Shown here: piece by piece, positions 17,005 to 26,091 of the stretch
Position numbering within the stretch: position 1 is the stretch's first letter
Layout: the number at the start of each line of letters is the position of its first letter
NCBI GenBank assembly: GCA_963725395.1
Contig: CAVRYH010000013.1
Coordinates: 1-64,000 of the forward strand
DNA from: Bog-756 sp963725395
Lineage (GTDB): Bacteria; Actinomycetota; Acidimicrobiia; Acidimicrobiales; RAAP-2
Direction: 5' to 3'
Length of the DNA stretch: 64,000 nt
Notes under the pieces: generated by a model
Told to the model about the DNA's origin: nothing
The model's database searches: none
What the model saw: the letters and a program-made list of their open reading frames with translations, nothing else
Program-made: the position numbers and the translations under genes

Positions 17005-17326
17005 GCGCGGCCGAGGCGATGGCATGGTCTACCCCATAGAGCCTTCCGTGCGACGCGACCCAGCATGTTGATGGTGACGTCTGGTCCACACAAATGCTGG
17101 CGAGCTGCGGTCCACTTGTCGCCGATTCGTTCGGGTGCGATCGAGCTCCTGTGGATGGGGGACAGCCGCCGAGCTCGATGACCGGATCAGCCATTCGGGG
17201 GTCGAACGCCTGCGATACGCCGAGCAACTGGGCTATACCAGGACCGGTCATGAGCTCCGCCGACTACAATTCGGCTGCGCCCACCTTCGCACAGGGGCGT
17301 CCACTGCCACCGAAACGGGATCAGTG
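17005..17326. other. Intergenic stretch with a possible promoter
   Basis: No convincing gene. TACAAT at 17265-17270 could be the -10 of the ABC exporter gene about 57 bases downstream. The frame of that gene stays open upstream over part of this stretch but without recognisable protein similarity. Confidence 0.4.
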
Positions 17327-19123
17327 ATGAAACTCTTCTCCAGGCCCCGGTCGCCCAGCAGCGGGGACACGCCGACCGACTCCCTGATCTCGGTGATGCG
17401 AACGCTCGGGCTCGGTTCCCTGCGTCTGAAGATCGTCGCCTTCACCCTCCTCTCCCTCGTCGGCGGTCTGAGCCAAGCAGTCCTCTTGGTGCTCATCTCG
17501 GAGGTCGCGGTGGCCGAGGTCGAGGGCAAACATTCAATACACGCCCTCGGGCGCTCCTTCTCGCCGACGGACGCGATCATCGTCTCGTTCCTCGCATTGG
17601 TGCTCTTTTGCTCCACCTCGATCGTCGCCGCCCTGCTCAGCACGTCTGTCTCAGAGCGTGCGCTGTCGGCGACCCGAACCCGGGTCGTCACCGGATTCTT
17701 CCGGTCCAACTGGTCCCTCCAATCCACCGAACGGCTCGGGCACGTCCAACAGCTCCTCACGGTGAACAGTGCGGCCACCGCCAATGTCATCCAAAACCTG
17801 TCGTCCGGGCTCCAATCACTCCTGATGGTGTCCGGGCTCTTGGCGGTGGCCCTGGTGGTCGATCCCGCCGCGGCGATCGGGGTCATCGTGGTCGGTGTCG
17901 TGCTCTCGCAGATACTCAGGCCGCTCAACCAGCGGAGCCGGAGGGCAAACCGGGAGCTCTCGAAGGCGACAAGAGCCATGGCCACACAGGTGACCGAGTA
18001 CACCCGCTTGAGCCGGGATTTCCGACTGTTCGGCGTGGAGACTCGGATCATGGACGGGCTCCGCGGGGTTATCCAGGACGCCGGTCACGTATTCCGCAGA
18101 AGCCAGCTTCTCATCACAATCGCACCCATCTTGTACCAGTCCCTCGCACTCGGATTCGTCGTCCTCGCCATCATCTTCCTGGCCGGTGCCGGGCATGCGA
18201 AGTTTGCCGAGCTTGGAGCCATCCTTCTCCTGGTGCTGCGATCCGTCAGCTATGGCTCGAGCGTTCAGGGCTCGATCCAGGGTCTCCGCGGCTCCCAGGG
18301 CATGCTCGAGGACATCACCCGCCAGCTCGGTCGTTACGAGGACGCTCGCACCCGTTCGGGAGAGCGGGTGCCCGAATCCTTCGGGGTGGACTTCGATTCC
18401 GTGGAGTACTCCTACGACGGGGTGGCGCTCGCCATCAGCGGCATCACCATGCACATCCCGGAAGGGACGACCGTCGGCGTACTCGGACCCTCGGGCAGCG
18501 GCAAGACGACCATCGCCCAGCTTCTGCTCGGCCTGCGGGGGCCCACGAGCGGCCGGGTCACGATTGGCGGCGAGGACGCGACAGCGATCTCCAGAAGTGA
18601 TGCGCACAGCACGGTGGCGCTGGTGCCCCAGGAACCGGTCCTCCTGCAGGGCTCGGTCATCGACAACATCAGGTTCTTCCGGGACTTCGAGGAACGGGAG
18701 GTCATCGAAGCTTCCAGGGCGGCGAACCTACATGAGGACGTGGTAGGGATGGCTGCCGGCTACGACACTCCCGTTGGCGAGGGCGGCGGCGCACTTTCGG
18801 GCGGGCAGAAACAGCGTCTCGCCATCGCCCGTGCGCTGATCGGCTCACCCAAGCTCATCGTCCTGGACGAGCCGACGAGTGCTGTGGACGGGCGGACCGA
18901 GAGGCTCATCCGCCAGACCCTGTCCGAGTTGAGCGGGCATGTCACGGTGGTGATCATCTCGCACCGGATCGAGACGACGGCGCAGTGCGACCTGCTCCTG
19001 GTACTGGCTAACGGGAAAATCGCGGATTACGGCGACCGGGACGCGGTCCTGGCGGGGCCGGCCTACCGGAATATCGTGTTGACCCGGCGTGAGTTCGGCG
19101 GGGATCCTGCGACGACGGACTAG
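17327..19123 (+). CDS. ABC exporter, membrane domain fused to ATPase
   Basis: The 598-residue half-transporter has an N-terminal six-helix exporter domain (first helices KIVAFTLLSLVGGLSQAVLL and DAIIVSFLALVLFC) and a C-terminal nucleotide-binding domain with Walker A GPSGSGKTT near residue 388, a Q-loop in VPQEPVLLQGS, the signature LSGGQKQRLAIARAL and Walker B LIVLDEPTSAVDG near 510, then the H-loop ISHRI. All ATPase motifs are intact. It would act as a homodimer or with a partner not found here. ATG 17327 is preferred for the short polar lead before the first helix. Substrate cannot be deduced; there are no neighbouring biosynthetic or protein-secretion genes in the same unit. Confidence 0.88.
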   Translation: MKLFSRPRSPSSGDTPTDSLISVMRTLGLGSLRLKIVAFTLLSLVGGLSQAVLLVLISEVAVAEVEGKHSIHALGRSFSPTDAIIVSFLALVLFCSTSIVAALLSTSVSERALSATRTRVVTGFFRSNWSLQSTERLGHVQQLLTVNSAATANVIQNLSSGLQSLLMVSGLLAVALVVDPAAAIGVIVVGVVLSQILRPLNQRSRRANRELSKATRAMATQVTEYTRLSRDFRLFGVETRIMDGLRGVIQDAGHVFRRSQLLITIAPILYQSLALGFVVLAIIFLAGAGHAKFAELGAILLLVLRSVSYGSSVQGSIQGLRGSQGMLEDITRQLGRYEDARTRSGERVPESFGVDFDSVEYSYDGVALAISGITMHIPEGTTVGVLGPSGSGKTTIAQLLLGLRGPTSGRVTIGGEDATAISRSDAHSTVALVPQEPVLLQGSVIDNIRFFRDFEEREVIEASRAANLHEDVVGMAAGYDTPVGEGGGALSGGQKQRLAIARALIGSPKLIVLDEPTSAVDGRTERLIRQTLSELSGHVTVVIISHRIETTAQCDLLLVLANGKIADYGDRDAVLAGPAYRNIVLTRREFGGDPATTD

Positions 19124-19276
19124 CCGATCGCGGCCATGATATCCGCAGGTGCTCCGTGGCTGATTCCCCCAGCCGACCCACTCAGTACGGCTCGTGAACC
19201 CAGGTACCGACGGCCGACCTCGCTGCTCTGGATCCGCCGAGAGAGGTCCAGAGAAAGCTTCCCAGCCAGTCCCTTG

Positions 19277-20044
19277 TCACGAGGGCATCTTGATCACGGC
19301 GAAGGTCGCCCCATCTGGGTCAGCCAAGACTGCAAAACGACCTGGGGGAATGTCGGTCGGTGGGACGACCGTAGACGCACCGAGTTCGGTCGCCTTGGCG
19401 ACAGTGGCATCGGTGTCGTCGACACCAAAATAGACGAGCCAGTGCGCCGGCACCTCCGACGGGACCGTCTCAGGGATTGCCAACATACCGGCAATCGTCC
19501 TGTCGTCAAGTTTCCACTCGGTGTAGTTCACTCCGTCCATGTCGAGGTCGTTGGGCTCCCAGCCGAATACCTTTGCGTAGAAGGTCGTGGACGTGGGCAG
19601 GTCGCGGGTGTTCAGCTCGTTCCACACAAGCGTCCCGGGCTCGTTTGCCAGTTCAGCGCCAATGAACGATCTCGGTTGCCAGACGCCGATCGCAGCACCA
19701 GTGGGGTCTGCGAACACGGCCATGCGCCCTATGTCTGACACGTCCATCGGTTCGACGAACACGAGAGCACCCGCCTCCTTTGCCAACGCAACGGTCGCGT
19801 CAGCACTGTCGACCGACACGTAGGTCACCCACACGCTGGGTTGAGCTTCGCCCATGGCTGGCATGTTGCCGGCGACGGTCTTCCCGCTCTTGCGCATCAG
19901 GGTGTAGTGACCCATCTCCTCACCCTGGTCGTCGGCAGCCCAGCCGAACAGCGTCCCGTAAAAGAGATTGGAGGCCTCGAGATCCTTGGTGGCGTGATCT
20001 ACCCAAGATGGGGTCCCGGCAACGTACGAGGTGAACTCTGGCAT
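19277..20044 (-). CDS. Two-domain VOC family protein
   Basis: The 255-residue protein contains two VOC domains in tandem, each starting with a W-x-x-L/H-x-T-x-D-L pattern: PSWVDHATKDLEASNLFYG and LVWNELNTRDLPTSTTFYAK, and each closing with GRMAVFADPTGAAIGVWQP or GRFAVLADPDGATFAVIK. Proteins of this build occur widely in actinobacteria and include the hydroxylase-like 27-kDa antigen type; no reaction is established for most. GGGAGAGG precedes the start by 4 bases. It is divergent from the beta-helix gene. Confidence 0.85.
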   Translation of the reverse strand: MPEFTSYVAGTPSWVDHATKDLEASNLFYGTLFGWAADDQGEEMGHYTLMRKSGKTVAGNMPAMGEAQPSVWVTYVSVDSADATVALAKEAGALVFVEPMDVSDIGRMAVFADPTGAAIGVWQPRSFIGAELANEPGTLVWNELNTRDLPTSTTFYAKVFGWEPNDLDMDGVNYTEWKLDDRTIAGMLAIPETVPSEVPAHWLVYFGVDDTDATVAKATELGASTVVPPTDIPPGRFAVLADPDGATFAVIKMPS

Positions 20045-20227
20045 GTGCCTCTCCCTTCAGCCGGAGATGGGTCCCCGTGAGAACGCAGCGTAATCCTTCA
20101 ATCGCCGGGACGCCTTTATGAGGCGGATTCAGGCCGTGGATACTAGAAGATTCTCTACAGGGACCGGAGCTGTTGACGGACAGGTCCAGACGTAGTACAT
20201 ACATGGGCCTGACTAAGGAGGCGGAGG

Positions 20228-22252
20228 ATGTCGATTATCCATTGGTGGTCGAGACTCAAGGCGGTTGGACTTGGGCTCGCACTGGTGCTGGGAACCGTAG
20301 TCGGGGTGTCGATCGCATCGGCGCCCGCTGGCGCGGTCGTTGCCACCCTCTATGTGGCACCGACTGGTTCGGGCGGGGGGAGCTGTTCCGACCCGGACTA
20401 CAACACGATCACCGCAGCGGTCAACGGAGCTGCGGTCGGGGACACCATCGACGTCTGCCCTGGCACGTACAACGAGTCCGTGAACGTCAACAAGCAGTTG
20501 ACGATCAACGGATCGGTGGGCGGCACGGCAACCATCAACGCAGCGGGCCTTCCGGAGGGAGTCGTCATCCAGGCGCCTGGATCGGCCGGCACAGTCCTCG
20601 AAGGTTTCACCATTGTGGGCGCCCAGGGCGAGGGCATCCTGGTCGAAGGGACCTCGAACGTCACGGTCACGAACAACGTGGTCAACGGCAATGACCAGGC
20701 GTGCATCCCCCAGAATACTGAGAACGACTGCGGAGAAGGCATCCACCTCGAGTCCGTCACTAATTCCACCGTGAACCGCAACACCAGCGAGAACAACACG
20801 GGTGGGATCCTGCTCGACGACGGAGTTCCTCCAGGCACCATCGGTGTCGGAGCCTTCGGAGGGGCGACCGCCTACTACGGCCCAACATCGGGGAACGTGG
20901 TCCAGGGCAACATCGTCGTCAACAACGTCTGGGACTGCGGTATCACGATGCCGTCCCACAACTCGAATGCCGCACCCGGAGGGGTTCCCAATCCTTCCGC
21001 CGGAGGCGTCTTCGGCAACACGGTCAGTGGAAACGTGTCTCAGAACAACGGCATCCAGGGCGGTGGAGGCTCCGGGATCCTGATCGCGGCGCCGTTCCCC
21101 GGCACCGCCTCTTATGACAACATCGTCGAAGGCAACACGGTGTCGGGAAACGGCCAGGCCGGTATCACCATCCACAGCCACGCGCCGGCACAGGACGTCA
21201 ATGGCAATCAGATCCTGAACAACGTCGTCGGACAGAACGCGGTCGGGGAGGCATTGCCAGGATCCGGGTTGTTTACCTCAGGCAGCACCAGCGCGGGTGA
21301 TGTCGATGCTGGCGACCCAGCCACGACGGGTATCCTGGTCTACAGCGCCGTTGATCATGTGACGGGGACGATCGTCCAGGGCAATTCGATCTCGAACAAT
21401 TACTACGGGATCTGGACCCAGAACGTCGACACGAGCGGCACGAGCAACAACACGTTCACCAACGTGAGCGTGCCGACCTACGCGGTTCCTCCGCCGGGGA
21501 CGGGTTATGTGCTGGGCGGTGCCGACGGTGGGGTCTTCACCTTCGGAACGCTGCCCTTCTGGGGTTCCGCGTCCGGTTCGGCCGCCACCAAGGCGTCTCC
21601 GGCCGTGGGTCTGGCCGAGACGCCGGACTCCGGTGGCTACTGGATTGTCACCAGCACCGGCGCGATCGCCAATTTCGGCGACGCAGCCAACGCGGGCTCC
21701 TTGAGCGGTAAGACACTCGCCGCTCCGGTGGTAGGGATTGCCGCCACGCCAACCGGCCATGGCTACTGGCTGGCTTCCAGTGACGGTGGGGTCTTCAGCT
21801 TTGGCGACGCTGTGTTTCATGGCTCCATGGGCGGGAAACACCTCAACAAGCCAATCGTCGGGATCGCCGCCACTCCGGACGGCGGTGGCTACTGGCTCGT
21901 GGCCTCTGACGGCGGGGTCTTCAGCTTTGGGGACGCTGCGTTCCACGGCTCCGCCGGGGCGACTCACCTCAACAAGCCCGTCGTCGGGATCGCCGCCACT
22001 CCCGACGGCAACGGCTACTGGCTCGTCGCCAGTGACGGCGGGGTCTTCAGCTACGGCTCCGCGGTTTTCCACGGCTCCATGGGTGGAAAACACCTCAACA
22101 AGCCCGTCGTCGGGATCGCCGCCACTCCGGACGGCGGTGGCTACTGGCTCGTCGCCAGTGACGGCGGTGTGTTCACTTTCGGCGACGCTGGCTACTTCGG
22201 TTCCACAGGGGGTAAGACACTCAGCGCTCCGGTGATCGGCTTGGCGAACTAG
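20228..22252 (+). CDS. Secreted parallel beta-helix protein with C-terminal GYW repeats
   Basis: The 674-residue protein starts with a Sec signal (LKAVGLGLALVLGTVVGVSI, cleavage likely after APAGA). Residues about 40-420 form a NosD/PbH1-type right-handed beta helix: LYVAPTGSGGGSCSDPDYNT then many short N-x-V-x-x-N rungs. Residues about 426-674 hold six repeats of about 42 residues, each with GYWLVASDGGVFSFGDA or a variant followed by a GS(M/A)GG hairpin and VGIAATPDG. These repeats are a frequent marker of Acidimicrobiales surface proteins. The start is fixed by AAGGAG 7 bases before ATG. A carbohydrate- or surface-binding role is an inference; no catalytic residue can be named. Confidence 0.85.
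   Translation: MSIIHWWSRLKAVGLGLALVLGTVVGVSIASAPAGAVVATLYVAPTGSGGGSCSDPDYNTITAAVNGAAVGDTIDVCPGTYNESVNVNKQLTINGSVGGTATINAAGLPEGVVIQAPGSAGTVLEGFTIVGAQGEGILVEGTSNVTVTNNVVNGNDQACIPQNTENDCGEGIHLESVTNSTVNRNTSENNTGGILLDDGVPPGTIGVGAFGGATAYYGPTSGNVVQGNIVVNNVWDCGITMPSHNSNAAPGGVPNPSAGGVFGNTVSGNVSQNNGIQGGGGSGILIAAPFPGTASYDNIVEGNTVSGNGQAGITIHSHAPAQDVNGNQILNNVVGQNAVGEALPGSGLFTSGSTSAGDVDAGDPATTGILVYSAVDHVTGTIVQGNSISNNYYGIWTQNVDTSGTSNNTFTNVSVPTYAVPPPGTGYVLGGADGGVFTFGTLPFWGSASGSAATKASPAVGLAETPDSGGYWIVTSTGAIANFGDAANAGSLSGKTLAAPVVGIAATPTGHGYWLASSDGGVFSFGDAVFHGSMGGKHLNKPIVGIAATPDGGGYWLVASDGGVFSFGDAAFHGSAGATHLNKPVVGIAATPDGNGYWLVASDGGVFSYGSAVFHGSMGGKHLNKPVVGIAATPDGGGYWLVASDGGVFTFGDAGYFGSTGGKTLSAPVIGLAN
21502..22249 (+). 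repeat. Six coding repeats; the last units are 126 bp and nearly identical
   Basis: The codons for the G of GYW in units four, five and six start at 21887, 22013 and 22139, exactly 126 bases apart, and the DNA between them is almost the same, including third positions. Units one to three have drifted. This pattern points to recent in-frame duplication. Confidence 0.85.
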
Positions 22253-22464
22253 TTGAGGCCAGGCGCGATTTGAGGGCTCGACTGCGTCGGGGGTGAATCA
22301 GTCGGACCCGGTGAGCCATACCCGGCTCTGCGAGCCGAGCGACCCCATCGGCTGATGAGCCCGGTCCTCGGAGGGCCCGATGGCGCGCCCACAGCCGGCG
22401 CATGGGCGTTCCCGAGTAAGCGGGTCCGACTGAGGAATCTTAGGCCAAAGGGGCGATTGGACGG

Positions 22465-22683
22465 CTACTCGGGTTCCACGAGCTCATTGCCGCGCCGGGG
22501 ATCGAAGGTCAGCGGCCCGGCCCGAGAGGCCGGTACGGCGACCCTGGGTCGCGGGAGCTCAGGATGGAGCTCCGCCGCGGTGACCATGGCGTCATCGGGA
22601 TCCCACGCCTCGACTTCCTCGGCCACGAAGTCGAAGCGCCCCATTCTCCCCCAGGTGACGATGAATCGGTGGGGGCCGGTCAC
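22465..22683 (-). CDS. Small conserved-looking hypothetical protein
   Basis: A 72-residue protein, HRFIVTWGRMGRFDFVAEEV, EAWDPDDAMVTAAELHPEL, ending in a Pro/Arg-rich tail. Codons end almost always in G or C like those of nearby genes. GTG 22683 has the -10 box TACGAT 6 bases upstream, which strongly supports a real leaderless gene. The sequence predicts alternating strand and helix and no membrane segment. I do not recognise the family. Confidence 0.6.
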   Translation of the reverse strand: MTGPHRFIVTWGRMGRFDFVAEEVEAWDPDDAMVTAAELHPELPRPRVAVPASRAGPLTFDPRRGNELVEPE

Positions 22684-22689
22684 GCCTGC

Positions 22690-22695
22690 ATCGTA
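22690..22695 (-). promoter_or_regulatory. -10 box TACGAT of a leaderless gene
   Basis: Read on the minus strand, TACGAT lies 6 bases before GTG 22683. Confidence 0.6.
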
Positions 22696-22714
22696 GAGCT
22701 ACACCCTGCCGGGT

Positions 22715-22852
22715 TCAGCCAACTATGAACACATGGCCGTCGTACTTGGCGATGGTGTCGTCGAAGCTCGCGTCATGAATCTGTGGTGACGCGGACATGG
22801 CATCGGGGTCGGCGGCCCAAAGACGGGTGGACCCAACGACGTCGAAAAAGGT
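22715..22852 (-). pseudogene. Fragment of a class III nucleotide cyclase (N-terminal end of catalytic domain)
   Basis: The frame gives TFFDVVGSTRLWAADPDAMS, then ASPQIHDASFDDTIAKYDGH and VFIVG before a stop. Functional class III adenylate/guanylate cyclases have FTDVVGSTRLW followed by a helix and then HxGxxF..GDGF; here the sequence stops just where the second metal-binding Asp should come. The FTD has also lost its Thr. No further cyclase sequence is found downstream on this strand, so this is a leftover. Confidence 0.65.
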
Positions 22853-23119
22853 TGACCGTTCCCGAGGGCAGATGTGATTGCTCGCCAGGCATGGGCACAA
22901 CTTAGTGGAGCAGGCATTTACCCAGGCTCGGATTCGTTTGTCCGCAGGCGTAGGTCCGCCAGCGGAGCTCAGGTCCCTCGTCAACCGCAGGATGAGAATG
23001 GTCATATTCAGAGGACCGGCTGTCGGTGAAGCGCTAGGTCTGCTCCAGACGTTCGAAGGCATATGTCCGGGGCCGCCGCCGCTCAGTTCCTCGTCCCGAT
23101 CATCTACGGGACCTCTCGT

Positions 23120-24328
23120 TCACGCGGTGGTGGCAGTCAAGGTCATCGGAAAGTGGTCAATCGACCTGATCCCCCCCGTATAGGACAGCGTATGGCCCTC
23201 GAGCAACGCGTATTCAGGAATACGACGATGCCACTCGCGAACCGCAATCCGTAGCTCTTGTCGGGCCAAGTGGGAACCCAGGCAACGGTGGACTCCAGCA
23301 CCAAAGGCCACGTGGCGGTTCGTCGTCCGGTCGAAGCGCACCACGCCGGCGTCGGCTAAATCGGCCTCGTCCGTGTTGACCGAGCCGAGCATGACCATCA
23401 CATGGTCGCCTTCGTGGACGGGACAGCCGGCCAACTCCAGGTCCGCAAGGGAGACCCGGGGCACGCCCATCACCGGCGTCTCCCATCGGAGCAGCTCCTC
23501 GATGGCGGCCGGGATGATGGACGGATCGTCGACGAGTTGCTGGCGCTGCTCGGGATGGGCGACCAGGTATCCGAAAATGCAGTCGAGTGTGGCGGTAACC
23601 GTGTCCAATCCGGCGATGAGGAAGAGAAAGCAGATGTCGAGGATCTCCTCACGCGTGAGCTTCTGGCCCTCGACCTCGGCATCGAGGAACCGACTCAGCA
23701 GGTCGTCCTCCCGTTCTTGCTCCCGCAGGTCCAGAATGCCGTTGAAGTATTCGTAGATGGAGTCCGCCATCTCCTGTTGGTAGGCGTGCATCTCCTCACT
23801 TCCATACGCCCCGCCGACCGCCCGTTCCGGCCGGATGATCCCGTCCTTCATGGCGAGGAAGCGGGGGAGTTCGTCGAACGACAGGCCGAGCAGGTTGAGG
23901 AAGACCTGGGAGGGGAAGGGCACAGAGAACTCAGCGGAGAAGTTGACTTCGCTGCGGTCGATGAAGCGATCGATCAGCTCGTTGACCGTCTGGGTGATCG
24001 ACCCCTCCATCAACGCCATTTGGCGGGGCGCGAAGATAGGGTCAAGAAGTTTGCGGAACTTCTTGTGTTCGGGGGGGTCGATCTGCAGGGGGATGAGGGG
24101 ACGGGGATTCTTGAGGTCCAGCGCGTCTGCGTTCGACGAGAAGACCTCAGGGTGGCGGAATACCTCGTCGGCCTCCAACTTTCGGGTGATCACGATCCCC
24201 ACGCCCTCGACAGGCATCACCGGTGTCGAATCCCTGAGCATCTTGTACATCGGCTGCGGGTGGGCGGCCGTTTCGGGATCCATCGCCGCGAACGGACTCT
24301 CGTCGGCGACAGGCGGTGTGGTGTCCAT
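23120..24328 (-). CDS. Cytochrome P450
   Basis: The 402-residue protein has the full P450 set: I-helix LFLIAGLDTVTATLD (AGxDT), ExxR in IEELLRWETPV, and the heme loop VAFGAGVHRCLGSHLAR with Cys349 as the heme ligand. Length and lack of a membrane anchor fit soluble bacterial class I enzymes. ATG 24328 follows GGAGG by 6 bases; a GTG further upstream in the same frame has no ribosome site. No ferredoxin or reductase gene is adjacent, so redox partners must come from elsewhere. It is divergent from a DHA2 exporter gene. Substrate unknown. Confidence 0.92.
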   Translation of the reverse strand: MDTTPPVADESPFAAMDPETAAHPQPMYKMLRDSTPVMPVEGVGIVITRKLEADEVFRHPEVFSSNADALDLKNPRPLIPLQIDPPEHKKFRKLLDPIFAPRQMALMEGSITQTVNELIDRFIDRSEVNFSAEFSVPFPSQVFLNLLGLSFDELPRFLAMKDGIIRPERAVGGAYGSEEMHAYQQEMADSIYEYFNGILDLREQEREDDLLSRFLDAEVEGQKLTREEILDICFLFLIAGLDTVTATLDCIFGYLVAHPEQRQQLVDDPSIIPAAIEELLRWETPVMGVPRVSLADLELAGCPVHEGDHVMVMLGSVNTDEADLADAGVVRFDRTTNRHVAFGAGVHRCLGSHLARQELRIAVREWHRRIPEYALLEGHTLSYTGGIRSIDHFPMTLTATTA

Positions 24329-24520
24329 TTGCCCTCCAGGGTTCCTGAAACGGAAGCACCAATTTTCGCATATCCACCTTCCCGCGGCGAATCTCTCGGT
24401 AGTCACGTTGGGACGACCTGGATCGAGCGGGGGACCCCCCGCAAGTTAAATCACAGCGTCCGCATCCTGTAACGTCGCACGACGGCGGAGGCTCCGGACA
24501 GCGGAAGACTGGGAGGGTCG

Positions 24521-26068
24521 ATGACAACAGCTGACAGAACGCCGCAGGCCGCCTCGTCCGATGATCGGCTCCCCAGGGACGTCAAGCAGGTGAGCGTCGT
24601 GGTGGTTCTGGGCACCATCATGGCGATCCTGGACACGACCATCGTCGCGGTGGCCCTGGCCACGCTCGCCCGCGACTTCCACACCGACATCACCACCATT
24701 CAGTGGGTCACGACGGGATATCTGCTGGCGCTGGCGGTGGTGATCCCCTTGAGCGGTTGGGCCGTACACCGCTTCGGGGCGAAACCGGTGTACATCATCT
24801 CGCTAGCGCTGTTCGTCATGGGCTCCGCCCTGTGTGGACTGGCCTGGTCGGCAAGTGTGCTCGTCGCCTTCCGCGTGCTCCAGGGTCTGGGGGGCGGCAT
24901 GATCATGCCCGTTGGGCAGACAATGATGGCCCGTTCCGCAGGCCCCGACAAGATGAACAAGGTCATGGCCCTGATCGGGGTGCCGACGCTCCTCGGGCCC
25001 ATCCTCGGGCCCGTCCTCGGTGGGCTGATCGTGTCCAACTTCTCGTGGCGTTGGATCTTCTTCATCAACGTACCGATCGGCATCGTGGCGTTGTTCTTGT
25101 CCTTCCGCTTCCTCCCCACCGCCCGCGGGGATCGTTCCCACCGGCTCGACGTGATCGGGTTCCTCCTGCTGGCACCGGGCCTCTCCCTCCTGGTCTACGG
25201 CCTTTCTCAGGTCGGCAGTGAGGGTGGGTTCTCGTCCCGGGGCGTCCAGCTCAGCCTGGTGGTCTCGGTCGTACTGATCGTCGGGTTCGTGCTGCGTTCG
25301 TTGCGTGCCCCGGAACCGCTGCTCGACCTGCGCCTGTTCAAGAGGTTCAATTTCACGATGGCCTCAGTCTGTATCTTCCTGGTTGGCGCCACCCTCTACG
25401 GCACCATGTTCCTGCTGCCGCTCTATTACCAGATCGTGCGTGGTGAGCCGGCGTGGAAGGCCGGGCTGCTCATGGCACCCCAGGGCATCGGTGCGGCACT
25501 CGTGATGCGGACGTCGGCCAAGATGGCCGACAGGTACGGCACCCGCAGGACCGTCCCAGCAGGCATGGCGGTCCTTGCCCTCGGCACGCTCGCCTACACC
25601 CAGGTCTCGGGTTCGACGAGCTACGCGTTCCTCGCCGTTGCGCTGTTCGTACGGGGTATCGGCCTGGGTTTCGGGATGATGCCTGTGTTCGCGGCCGCCT
25701 ACCGGGGCCTCTCCCACGAACAGGTACCCCGGGCGAGCACCTCGACCAACATCATCCGTCAGGTCGGCGGGTCGATCGGTGTGGCGGTGTTCGCTGTGGT
25801 GCTCCAGCATGCCATCACCGATCGGTTCCCCCTCCACCCCCCGAACCTGGGGTCGATGCCGGCTGGTGCGCTACCCGTCACCATCGCCGACCGGTTGGCC
25901 CAGGCGTTCGCCACCTCTTTCTGGTGGTCGTTCGTGGTTTGTGCTCTCGCCGTCGTGCCGGCAGTCTTCCTGCCCGGTCCCCTGGAGGCTGGCCCGGGTG
26001 TGCTGCACGAGCTCGAAGACGCCGAGTCGGTCAACCTCGACGAGGTGGCCGAGATCATCCCGGAGTAG
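24521..26068 (+). CDS. DHA2-type (EmrB/QacA) MFS exporter
   Basis: The 515-residue protein has 14 hydrophobic segments, the drug:H+ antiporter-2 layout. VLGTIMAILDTTIVAVALAT is motif D1 of the family, WVTTGYLLALAVVIPLSGWA follows, and LGPILGPVLGGLIVSNFSWR is the antiporter motif C. GGGAGGG stands 3 bases before the ATG. It is divergent from the P450 gene; the pair could serve one compound, but no regulator is adjacent. The C-terminal tail is acidic (EDAESVNLDEVAEIIPE). Confidence 0.9.
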   Translation: MTTADRTPQAASSDDRLPRDVKQVSVVVVLGTIMAILDTTIVAVALATLARDFHTDITTIQWVTTGYLLALAVVIPLSGWAVHRFGAKPVYIISLALFVMGSALCGLAWSASVLVAFRVLQGLGGGMIMPVGQTMMARSAGPDKMNKVMALIGVPTLLGPILGPVLGGLIVSNFSWRWIFFINVPIGIVALFLSFRFLPTARGDRSHRLDVIGFLLLAPGLSLLVYGLSQVGSEGGFSSRGVQLSLVVSVVLIVGFVLRSLRAPEPLLDLRLFKRFNFTMASVCIFLVGATLYGTMFLLPLYYQIVRGEPAWKAGLLMAPQGIGAALVMRTSAKMADRYGTRRTVPAGMAVLALGTLAYTQVSGSTSYAFLAVALFVRGIGLGFGMMPVFAAAYRGLSHEQVPRASTSTNIIRQVGGSIGVAVFAVVLQHAITDRFPLHPPNLGSMPAGALPVTIADRLAQAFATSFWWSFVVCALAVVPAVFLPGPLEAGPGVLHELEDAESVNLDEVAEIIPE

Positions 26069-26091
26069 ATCTCTGCCCGGCGACCGGTGAT

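Noticed and set aside
16663..17025. SEQ-repeat protein read from the 9-bp tandem tract
   Set aside because: The 9-base unit gives an apparent Ser-Glu-Gln repeat, but the frame is antisense or out of frame to a better supported gene with its own -10 box and has no ribosome site.
17135..17326. N-terminal extension of the ABC exporter
   Set aside because: No family similarity; the usual short lead before the first membrane helix begins at 17327.
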